Source of the DNA: Rhodobiaceae bacterium UBA6963
GTDB lineage: Bacteria; Pseudomonadota; Alphaproteobacteria; RS24
Assembly (NCBI GenBank): GCA_002450335.1
Contig: DJZB01000012.1
Location: forward strand, 4,024-11,113
Length of the DNA: 7,090 nt
Direction: 5' to 3'
The notes beneath the pieces were generated by a model that worked only from the letters and a program-made list of their open reading frames with translations, searched no databases and was not told the DNA's origin. The position numbers and the translations under genes were made by a program. Positions 1 through 5,504 of this stretch are shown here, one piece after another; within the stretch, counting starts at the first letter, position 1; every line of letters starts with the position of its first letter.

Positions 1-158
1 AGCCAGCCCCGCATGGCAGGATCGATAGAAATAAAGTGATTACGGACAACAAACGCACCGTCTTCAGGCTCGGGGATTGGCGTTTCCAGCAGCTCAAAAT
101 CATCCGGTTTTGGCTCTCCGACAGGGCGTTTTTTGAGAATAAATCTTCTGTTCGTCAT
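1..158 (-). CDS. MDR-family NAD(P)-dependent oxidoreductase, N-terminal fragment (CurA/prostaglandin-reductase type)
   Basis: Only the first 52 codons are inside the window; the rest continues beyond the left edge. The protein begins MTNRRFILKKRPVGEP and later contains the stretch HFISIDPAMRGW, the pattern at the start of zinc-independent MDR reductases such as CurA (YncB) and prostaglandin reductases (ADH_N_2 domain), where the S-x-D-P-x-M-R-G segment is characteristic. The family reduces carbon-carbon double bonds conjugated to a carbonyl, using NADPH, in the cytoplasm. The ATG at 158 is well supported by an AGGAGG ribosome binding site 7 bases upstream. It is divergent from a second MDR gene of the same subfamily, with 124 bases between the starts. 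The catalytic and cofactor domains are not visible, so substrate and completeness cannot be judged. Confidence 0.88.
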   Translation of the reverse strand, partial: MTNRRFILKKRPVGEPKPDDFELLETPIPEPEDGAFVVRNHFISIDPAMRGW

Positions 159-165
159 CTCTATT

Positions 166-171
166 CCTCCT
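166..171 (-). promoter_or_regulatory. Ribosome binding site of the left-edge MDR gene
   Basis: Reading the minus strand, AGGAGG lies 7 bases before the ATG at 158. This is an essentially ideal Shine-Dalgarno sequence and fixes that start. Confidence 0.8.
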
Positions 172-184
172 AATATTTGTCGCC

Positions 185-212
185 ATAATCGCACAGCCCG
201 ACCTTGCCGCAA
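185..212 (-). promoter_or_regulatory. Candidate promoter of the left-edge MDR gene
   Basis: On the minus strand a possible -35 (TTGCGG, 207-212) is followed after 16 bases by a possible -10 (GATTAT, 185-190). Neither hexamer is close to consensus alone. The call gains some weight because the leader of the ABM gene near 3530-3557 has the same TTGCGG with the same 16-base spacing and a similar flanking sequence. This is an inference; no transcription data support it. Confidence 0.3.
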
Positions 213-282
213 CTAACAATTAACAGAGTATGACATTCCAAATTGGCAGTTATGCTATTGCTATGAAACTAATGAATTTAAC

Positions 283-1293
283 ATGTCAGGTAATCCTTTC
301 ATGACGCGGTGTTGGCAAATAACCGCCCATCCTAGAGGGCGACCTCTTGAAGACAGCGACTTCAAGTTGGTGGATATAGACCAACCCCAACCCGGCGCAG
401 GTGAAGCTCTGCTAAAAACACTTTGGCTCGGTTTTGATCCTGCTCAAAAGGGCTGGATGGAAAATGTTGCCGATTATGTCGCGCCCATGCAAATTGGCGA
501 TGTCATGCGCGGCACAGGTATCGGTGAGGTTATTGAAAGTAATAATCCCGATATGCCAGTTGGTAGTCTTTGGGCAGGCATGACCGGCTGGACGGAACAT
601 TTTGTTACGGACGGCAAAGGGTTTGATGCCGTCGAGACCGAATTGCCGCCAACGGCCAGCCTTTCTGTTTTAGGTTTAACAGGAATGACCGCTTGGTGTG
701 GCTTGTTCAAAATCGGCAAGCCTGTCGCCGGTGATACAATTGTTGTGTCCGGCGCCGCAGGCGCAACCGGATCGATTGTCGGTCAACTGGCAAAACTGAT
801 GCAGTGCCGTGTCATTGGCATTGCTGGCGGTGCTGAAAAATGTGCCTGGCTTCAGAATGAAGCGGGTTTTGACGCCGCCATTGATTATAAAAATGAAAGT
901 GTCAAAGAACGCTTGCGGGAGCTTGCCCCAAAAGGTGCAAATATCGTCTACGACAATGTAGGGGGCAAAGTTCTGGATGATATGCTGGGAAATATAGCCA
1001 CTCATGCGCGTGTCGTTGTGTGTGGGGGTATTAGCCGTTATGAAACCGGCGACATGCCTGCCGGGCCACAAAATTATTTTAACTTAATTTTCCGGCGCGC
1101 AACGATGGCAGGGTTTATTGTTCTTGATTACACAAGTGAATTTCCGGCTATCCGAAAACGCATGATGCAACTGATTAAAGATGACAAATTAACATGGCAG
1201 GAGGATTGTCAGTCCGGGTTTGAAGCGGCGCCTGAAACACTGAACCGCTTATATAAGGGGTTAAATAAAGGAAAGCAGATTTTAAAAATCTGA
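283..1293 (+). CDS. NADP-dependent MDR oxidoreductase, zinc-independent, CurA/prostaglandin-reductase type
   Basis: A full-length 336-residue enzyme, the usual size for this family (about 330-350). Visible are the N-terminal fold with LGFDPAQKGW (residues 49-58), the dinucleotide-binding loop SGAAGATG (156-163), the AGGAEKC segment (181-187) whose lysine in relatives contacts the NADPH 2'-phosphate, IDYK (200-203), and YDNVGG (223-228). The C-terminal NYFNLIFRR...GFIVLDY segment (264-283) is a CurA-type signature. No zinc-ligand pattern is seen. The expected reaction is NADPH-dependent reduction of an alpha,beta-unsaturated carbonyl; the substrate is unknown. The start is uncertain: the ATG at 283 has no Shine-Dalgarno sequence, while the ATG at 301 (MTRCWQITAHPRG) aligns better with the neighbouring paralog's N-terminus but has only a weak AGG ten bases upstream. 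An SDR gene follows 34 bases after the stop, suggesting one transcript. Confidence 0.93.
   Translation: MSGNPFMTRCWQITAHPRGRPLEDSDFKLVDIDQPQPGAGEALLKTLWLGFDPAQKGWMENVADYVAPMQIGDVMRGTGIGEVIESNNPDMPVGSLWAGMTGWTEHFVTDGKGFDAVETELPPTASLSVLGLTGMTAWCGLFKIGKPVAGDTIVVSGAAGATGSIVGQLAKLMQCRVIGIAGGAEKCAWLQNEAGFDAAIDYKNESVKERLRELAPKGANIVYDNVGGKVLDDMLGNIATHARVVVCGGISRYETGDMPAGPQNYFNLIFRRATMAGFIVLDYTSEFPAIRKRMMQLIKDDKLTWQEDCQSGFEAAPETLNRLYKGLNKGKQILKI
1276..1292. repeat. Perfect 17-base palindrome over the MDR stop codon
   Basis: The 8-base arms CAGATTTT (1276-1283) and AAAATCTG (1285-1292) are exact reverse complements around a single central A. The element covers the last codons and part of the TGA stop of the MDR gene, directly before the SDR leader. 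As RNA it would form a weak AT-rich hairpin of about 7 pairs. No uniform T-run follows, so it is not a standard intrinsic terminator. It could be an attenuator, a transcript-end stabiliser, a protein site, or a coincidence of AT-rich codons. Confidence 0.45.
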
Positions 1294-1316
1294 TTGAAAT
1301 TAATTTTAGGGAAAAA

Positions 1317-1321
1317 GGGAG
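1317..1321 (+). promoter_or_regulatory. Ribosome binding site choosing the SDR start
   Basis: GGGAG at 1317-1321 touches the first candidate ATG (1322) but stands 6 bases before the second (1328), so it favours 1328. A weaker AGGG at 1308-1311 could serve 1322. Confidence 0.6.
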
Positions 1322-1327
1322 ATGATA

Positions 1328-2092
1328 ATGAACCAACTTGAAAACAAAGTAGCCTTGATTACCGGCGGCGCATCCCGCCCCGGGCTAGGGAGTGCCATTG
1401 CAGATAAATTTGCATCAGAAGGCGCTTTTGTATTTCTCACAGATATTGACGAAAATGGATGTATCGCTTCACTTGATGTTATTAAAAATAATGGCGGGCA
1501 GGGTGCGGCCCTGAAACATAATGTCACTGATGAAAAAGATTGGGACAATGTTTTCGCCGCCATTAAAGAGCAAAAAGGTCAGCTCGATATTCTTGTTAAT
1601 AATGCCGGCATTTCACAACTCGGCACAATTGACTCGGCGACATCGGAAGAATATCTGCGTGTCATGGATACAAATATGCATAGCGTTTTTTATGGCACCA
1701 AAAGAGCCGTCGCGATGATGCGTGAAACCGGTAATGGCGGGAATATTATCAATATGTCCTCCATCTCTGGCATTGTCGGTATCCCCGGTAATGTGGCCTA
1801 TAGTGCAGCTAAGGCGGGGGTGAGGCTTATGACAAAAACCGTCGCCATGGAAACCGCAAAAGAAAATATTCGTGTGAACTCCATTCACCCCGGCTTGATC
1901 GATACAAATTTACTCGCTGGCGCGAAACAGGAAAATGCCGAGAACTGGGATATGTTTGTGCAAGCTATTCCAATGGGTCGATTGGGAGATCCTGAAGATA
2001 TCGCAAATTGTGCACTGTTCCTGGCGAGTGATCAGGGAAAATACATCACCGGCGCAGAGCTTGTTGTGGATGGTGGCGTTACAGCAATGTAA
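1328..2092 (+). CDS. Short-chain dehydrogenase/reductase (classical SDR, FabG-like)
   Basis: A 254-residue Rossmann-fold oxidoreductase interconverting an alcohol and a ketone with a nicotinamide cofactor; about 250 residues is typical. In order it shows the glycine-rich loop TGGASRPGLG (12-21), acidic residues after the second strand (LTDID, Asp39) that usually favour NAD(H) over NADP(H), NNAG (91-94), Asn116, Ser145, and YSAAK with Tyr158 and Lys162. The full Asn-Ser-Tyr-Lys catalytic tetrad is therefore present, and the C-terminus ends with the usual VVDGG stretch. The glycine loop has two residues more than the classical TGxxxGxG. The start at 1328 is chosen for its ribosome binding site spacing; 1322 would add two residues. 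It probably shares a transcript with the upstream MDR gene. Substrate is unknown: 3-oxoacyl-ACP reductase, acetoin/diol dehydrogenase or another secondary-alcohol dehydrogenase are all possible. Confidence 0.95.
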   Translation: MNQLENKVALITGGASRPGLGSAIADKFASEGAFVFLTDIDENGCIASLDVIKNNGGQGAALKHNVTDEKDWDNVFAAIKEQKGQLDILVNNAGISQLGTIDSATSEEYLRVMDTNMHSVFYGTKRAVAMMRETGNGGNIINMSSISGIVGIPGNVAYSAAKAGVRLMTKTVAMETAKENIRVNSIHPGLIDTNLLAGAKQENAENWDMFVQAIPMGRLGDPEDIANCALFLASDQGKYITGAELVVDGGVTAM

Positions 2093-2119
2093 CCTCTGGG
2101 GGCTTCTAGGGGGGTGAGT

Positions 2120-2148
2120 CTGGCTAAACCTTAAAAAAGTTTAACCAG
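2120..2148. terminator. Stem-loop between convergent SDR and MDR genes
   Basis: CTGGCTAAAC (2120-2129) and GTTTAACCAG (2139-2148) are complementary over ten positions with one exception, around a 9-base loop. In the minus-strand transcript that exception is a G-U pair, so the hairpin is better formed in the MDR transcript than in the SDR transcript. The MDR stop codon (2131-2133) lies in the loop. There is no T-run after the stem on either strand, so termination, if any, would be atypical; protection of the 3' end is equally possible. The structure is clear, its role is inference. Confidence 0.45.
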
Positions 2149-3138
2149 CGTCTTGCCAATATTGCCTCCGGTAAACAGCTTCGTATAAGCCGTCAGCATA
2201 TTATCCAACCCATCCGTAACATCGAATGGCATATCCAGCTTGCCGGCAACATATTGCTCCTTAAGGGCCTCAGTTAAGCGCGCGCCCTGATCGGCAAAAT
2301 CTGGTGAGAAGAAACCCTTAACCGTCAGGCGCTTCATCAAAATCTGATCAAATCTAGCAGGCTGTGTTGGTTGGCCGGAATATTCCGCAATCAGGCCACT
2401 AATCGCAATCCGTCCATAATTTGCCATGTTTGGGAAAACCGCATCAATTTGCGGGCCGCCGACATTATCAAAGTAAACATCAATGCCACCTTCAATCTGT
2501 GCCAGACGCTCCTCAACATTTTCAGATTTATAATCAATGGCAGTAATGCCAAATTCTTTTTCCAAGAAAGCACATTTATCTGCACCACCTGCCGTACCGT
2601 AAACATTACATCCAAGATTTCTGGCAATCTGACAGGCCACCATGCCGGCGGCGCCACCTGCGGCAGATACCAACACATTTTCACCAGCTTTGGCTTCGCC
2701 GGTTTCTGTAATGCCCCACATGCCGGTCCAGCCTGTAAAACCAAGTACGCCGAGATGCTGACGAATATCGTCGATAGATTTATCTAATTTCATAAGGCCG
2801 GAAAGTTCCGCCGTGACCACCGAATAATCAGCCCATTGCCCGAAGCCGCGCACTAAATCGCCTTCTTCAAAATTCGGGTCAGATGAAGCTATTACTTCCC
2901 CGACGCCCAACCCCACCATAGGAATATTCAAATCCAGCGGCGGTTGGTAGCCATCTTCCCGTCCGGTAATCCACATGCGTGTTCCGGCATCAAGAGAAAG
3001 GTACTGATTTTTAACTATTACTTGACCATCAACTGGAGTTGTAAGTGGCGTCTCCTCTAGCGTGAACGCTTCATCATAGGCATTACCTTCGGGCCGTTTG
3101 ATGAATTTCCAGAAGCGATTGGTGAGATTTTCAACCAC
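2131..3138 (-). CDS. NADP-dependent MDR oxidoreductase, second full-length CurA-type paralog
   Basis: A 335-residue zinc-independent MDR enzyme. Key segments are YLSLDAGTRMW (46-56), the cofactor loop SAAGGAAG (158-165), AGGADKC (183-189), IDYK (201-204), YFDNVGG (222-228) and the C-terminal KRLTVKGFF (269-277). The family reduces activated double bonds or related carbonyls with NADPH. It shares motif order with the other full-length MDR at 283-1293 but differs widely in sequence, so it is an old paralog rather than a recent duplicate. The start is GTG at 3138, supported by GGAG (3146-3149) seven bases upstream; the nearby ATG at 3143 is out of frame. The ABM-domain gene ends 36 bases upstream on the same strand, so the two are probably cotranscribed. 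The substrate cannot be inferred. Confidence 0.93.
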   Translation of the reverse strand: MVENLTNRFWKFIKRPEGNAYDEAFTLEETPLTTPVDGQVIVKNQYLSLDAGTRMWITGREDGYQPPLDLNIPMVGLGVGEVIASSDPNFEEGDLVRGFGQWADYSVVTAELSGLMKLDKSIDDIRQHLGVLGFTGWTGMWGITETGEAKAGENVLVSAAGGAAGMVACQIARNLGCNVYGTAGGADKCAFLEKEFGITAIDYKSENVEERLAQIEGGIDVYFDNVGGPQIDAVFPNMANYGRIAISGLIAEYSGQPTQPARFDQILMKRLTVKGFFSPDFADQGARLTEALKEQYVAGKLDMPFDVTDGLDNMLTAYTKLFTGGNIGKTLVKLF

Positions 3139-3145
3139 AGCATAT

Positions 3146-3149
3146 CTCC
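3146..3149 (-). promoter_or_regulatory. Ribosome binding site supporting a GTG start
   Basis: GGAG on the minus strand sits 7 bases before the GTG at 3138. An ATG at 3143 lies between them but is in another frame, so the GTG is the initiation codon. Confidence 0.6.
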
Positions 3150-3174
3150 AATTTTTTATTCTAGGTTTTGAACT

Positions 3175-3483
3175 TTACTCAGATCCGGGGAGTGGACGCT
3201 CGCCAGAAATGTCGAAGACTTTGACAGTTGTATCCTGCATATGCGGAAAGAATTTTTCGAAGAATGCCATAATCCATGGCTGTCCAAAATGAACAAGCAA
3301 TGCCTCATCATCACGCCATTTCTCAAGGACATTCACAAGACCCTTATCCGCATCCTCTACCAGTAAGGAGTAATGCATGCATCCATCCTCGGCACGCACT
3401 TTGTCAACCATAGCGGCAACCTCGGCTTTAAAATCGTCAATGATTTCAGGATTCATTGTCATTGTTCCGGCTACAAAAATCAT
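3175..3483 (-). CDS. ABM-domain protein (putative quinol monooxygenase, YgiN-like)
   Basis: A 102-residue protein matching the antibiotic biosynthesis monooxygenase fold, a dimeric ferredoxin-like alpha+beta barrel. The family includes cofactor-free quinol monooxygenases such as YgiN, but also members with other or unknown roles. Visible features are the first strand MIFVAGTMTM, a helix (12-30), EDGCMHYSLLVED (32-44) corresponding to the family's E-x-G-C/x-x-x-Y turn, and LVNVLEKWRDDEALLVHF (49-66), the usual E-x-W...A...H segment with His65. The start at 3483 is chosen because the fold begins there and GGGGGA precedes it by 6 bases. An in-frame ATG at 3534 would add 17 residues without family resemblance and falls in a candidate -10 element. 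It is probably in one operon with the downstream MDR gene and diverges from the NTF2-like gene. Substrate unknown. Confidence 0.88.
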   Translation of the reverse strand: MIFVAGTMTMNPEIIDDFKAEVAAMVDKVRAEDGCMHYSLLVEDADKGLVNVLEKWRDDEALLVHFGQPWIMAFFEKFFPHMQDTTVKVFDISGERPLPGSE

Positions 3484-3505
3484 ATCAGTTCCCCCAAATA
3501 TAATG

Positions 3506-3522
3506 CCTGCTGTTTTTGCAGG
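3506..3522. other. Small inverted repeat in the ABM leader
   Basis: CCTGC (3506-3510) and GCAGG (3518-3522) are complementary around a 7-base T-rich loop. The stem has only five pairs. It would lie near the 5' end of the ABM transcript if the candidate promoter at 3530-3557 is correct. Function unknown and possibly none. Confidence 0.25.
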
Positions 3523-3529
3523 TCGTAAA

Positions 3530-3557
3530 CTCATAAAAGACCCTGACCTGACCGCAA
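3530..3557 (-). promoter_or_regulatory. Candidate promoter of the ABM-MDR operon
   Basis: Minus strand: TTGCGG (3552-3557), 16 bases, then TATGAG (3530-3535), which matches four of six positions of the -10 consensus. The same -35 and spacing recur upstream of the left-edge MDR gene. Transcription from here would give a leader of roughly 40 bases containing the small hairpin at 3506-3522. Inference from pattern only. Confidence 0.35.
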
Positions 3558-3621
3558 ACCACTAGCTTTTTGGGGAGTATTTATATCCAGACTAATTTTC
3601 CATGCTCAATCCAAGATAAAT

Positions 3622-3626
3622 GGAGG
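3622..3626 (+). promoter_or_regulatory. Strong ribosome binding site of the NTF2-like gene
   Basis: GGAGG lies 7 bases before the ATG at 3634, confirming that start. Confidence 0.8.
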
Positions 3627-3633
3627 TAAATTT

Positions 3634-4032
3634 ATGTCCGATAAGCCTGATTTAATTAATTTGGTGAACATTTTTTTTGAATATGCCCGCCAAGGAAACT
3701 TCGCAGAACTTGAAGCCATGATGACAGATGATATCGTGATTATCGAGTCAGATAGTCTTCCATTTGCCGGAAGATATACCGGCAAAAAAGCATTGCAAAA
3801 CCTCTATACTAAAATTATGCCAATGCTGAAAATTTCAGAAGTCAGACAGTCTAATTTAATGCTCGGCGAAACTTCAGTCTGCTGTGAGGTTGAACTTCAC
3901 CCTAAGGATTCAGATGAGGTCATAGAGATGATGGAAATGTATGTCTTCCGTGGGGATAAGCTGTGCATGATTAAGCCATTCTACTTTAACCATGACCAGG
4001 TACATGCCATTTCTAAAGCGAACACTGCCTAA
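3634..4032 (+). CDS. NTF2-like / SnoaL-like family protein
   Basis: A 132-residue protein with the layout of the NTF2-like superfamily, cone-shaped alpha+beta folds that include SnoaL polyketide cyclases, ketosteroid isomerases and many uncharacterised proteins. N-terminal helices (LINLVNIFFEYARQGNFAEL, 7-26) are followed by MMTDDIVII (29-37), PFAGRYTGKKAL (43-54), which is the typical loop before the third helix, and a C-terminal strand pair EMYVFRGDKLCMIKPFYFN (101-119). No signal peptide or membrane segment is seen. Candidate acid/base residues cannot be assigned without a structure, so it may be an enzyme or a small-ligand binder. It starts 150 bases from the divergent ABM gene and converges on the E2 gene with only 23 bases between the stops; no clear terminator is visible there. 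Confidence 0.87.
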   Translation: MSDKPDLINLVNIFFEYARQGNFAELEAMMTDDIVIIESDSLPFAGRYTGKKALQNLYTKIMPMLKISEVRQSNLMLGETSVCCEVELHPKDSDEVIEMMEMYVFRGDKLCMIKPFYFNHDQVHAISKANTA

Positions 4033-4055
4033 AATAAGCAGCCAGAAATAACTTC

Positions 4056-5492
4056 TTAGAAAAACAGTTCCGGGTCTTCAATCATTGACTTCAAAGTCGC
4101 CATGAACTTTGCTCCAGCGGCACCATCAATCGCGCGGTGATCGCAAGACATGGCAACTGACAGCTTGCTGCGGAATTCGCCGGAGCCATCTTCCATTTCT
4201 GTCATCACACGGCTAATGCCGCCAATCGCCAGAATAGACCCTTGAGGCGGATTGATAATCGCATCAAACTGGTCAACACCCATCATACCCAGATTGGAAA
4301 TGGTCAGTGTACCACCCTCCAAATCAGCAAAGCCAAGTTTGCCAGTATTTGCTTTCTTAATAAGCTGGGTCGTCGCCCGTGAAATATCGCTGATATCCAT
4401 GAGGTCAACATTTTTGACGACAGGCGTTATGAGACCGGACTTCGCCGCAATCGCAACCCCGACATTGGCATGCGGGTAATAATGAATTTTATCGTCATGT
4501 ACTTGCACATTGACATCGGGATGCTCAACGAGCGCCCGACCGACAGCCTTAACCAGATAATCGTTTAGGGACGCTTTGGTGCTCAGCACTTTATTGCCGA
4601 TACGGCGAAATTCTAAAAGGTTCTCAACATCAAAATCACTGCGAATATAGAAATGCGGGATTGTTGACTTGGCTTCAGTCAAACGCTTGGCAATAACCTT
4701 ACGAATTTTATCCATCTCAACAATTTGCGGTGTGTTGTCAGCGTTTTCAGCAAGTGATGCTTGCGGTCTAGCACTGGCATCCGGTAGCAATGCAAAAACA
4801 TCTTCTTTACGAATCCGCCCACGTGCACCCGATCCCGTGACACCTTTAAGGTCAATACCGTTCATGGCGGCAAGCCTTTTAGCAAGCGGTGATGCAAAAA
4901 TTGACTCGTCATCAGCTGGTACGGGCAAAGCTCCACCCAGATCAACTGCCGCATCAGGCCTCGAAGCTTGATGCACATCTTGATAGGTGATGCGTCCATT
5001 TCGGCCCGAGCCGCTTATCTGAGTGGCGTCAACTTGCAACTCAATTGCCAGTTCCCGTGCTTTCGGACTGATATTCAGATTGTCGAAACTCGTATCACTA
5101 ATCGCCGGCGCTGACGGCGCAGGCGCTTCGGCGACAGATGTTTCAACAGGCGCTGGTGCTGCTGAGTCTGAATTACGCCCAACCGCTGTGCCCGTGTCAG
5201 CCGCTTCAAAGCTTTGAGCAAAAGTTTCAATATCACCGTCCGGCACATCTGTATCTCCGAAAACGCCAAGCAAAGCCCCGACAGGTTCTGTTTGGCCGGA
5301 AGGTGTTACGATTTTGCGAAGAACACCATCAAATTCAGCTTCCACCTCATTTGAAATTTTGTCAGTTTCAATCAGAGCAATAATTTCACCCTTTTTGAAT
5401 GACTGGCCTTCTTTCACAACCCATTCCGAGATTGTGCCTTCTTGCATCTCGATACCCCATTTGGGCATGGTGAATGCTTTGATATTTTTCAT
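4056..5492 (-). CDS. 2-oxo acid dehydrogenase-type complex E2 subunit (dihydrolipoyllysine acyltransferase), with two E3-binding domains
   Basis: The core acyltransferase of a multienzyme complex: its lipoyl arm collects the acyl group from E1 and the C-terminal domain passes it to coenzyme A. The 478 residues show, in order, one lipoyl domain (about 3-79; lipoylated lysine Lys45 in ETDKIS), an Ala/Pro-rich linker (about 108-131), a first peripheral subunit-binding domain (about 140-176, SPKARELA...GSGRNGRI), a second one (about 199-236, SPLAKRLA...GSGARGRI), another linker, and the catalytic domain from about 256 to the end with the active-site motif DHRAIDG (His452, Asp456). One such binding domain is usual. 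The ATG has GAGG five bases upstream. It begins 12 bases after the E1 beta stop and ends the operon. By position it matches acoC, but substrate specificity is set by E1, so acetyl transfer is an inference. Confidence 0.95.
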   Translation of the reverse strand: MKNIKAFTMPKWGIEMQEGTISEWVVKEGQSFKKGEIIALIETDKISNEVEAEFDGVLRKIVTPSGQTEPVGALLGVFGDTDVPDGDIETFAQSFEAADTGTAVGRNSDSAAPAPVETSVAEAPAPSAPAISDTSFDNLNISPKARELAIELQVDATQISGSGRNGRITYQDVHQASRPDAAVDLGGALPVPADDESIFASPLAKRLAAMNGIDLKGVTGSGARGRIRKEDVFALLPDASARPQASLAENADNTPQIVEMDKIRKVIAKRLTEAKSTIPHFYIRSDFDVENLLEFRRIGNKVLSTKASLNDYLVKAVGRALVEHPDVNVQVHDDKIHYYPHANVGVAIAAKSGLITPVVKNVDLMDISDISRATTQLIKKANTGKLGFADLEGGTLTISNLGMMGVDQFDAIINPPQGSILAIGGISRVMTEMEDGSGEFRSKLSVAMSCDHRAIDGAAGAKFMATLKSMIEDPELFF

Positions 5493-5504
5493 CGTTGCCT
5501 CGCG

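Noticed and set aside
676..1071. Open frame of 131 codons on the minus strand
   Set aside because: It lies wholly inside the well-supported plus-strand MDR gene, and its translation has no recognisable fold or motif; a shadow of the real gene.
2098..2114. Two G-runs (five and six G) suggesting a G-quadruplex
   Set aside because: Only two runs are present where four are needed; they look like spacer sequence with a loose direct repeat.
2371..2787. Open frame of 138 codons on the plus strand
   Set aside because: It is antisense to the cofactor-binding part of the MDR gene at 2131-3138 and shows no family features.
3484..3534. Longer ABM protein starting at 3534
   Set aside because: The 17 extra residues do not fit the ABM fold, the ribosome binding site favours 3483, and the upstream ATG falls in a candidate -10 element.
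4033..4055. Possible terminator between the NTF2-like and E2 genes
   Set aside because: Only a four-base CTGC/GCAG pairing is found and there is no T-run, too weak to annotate.
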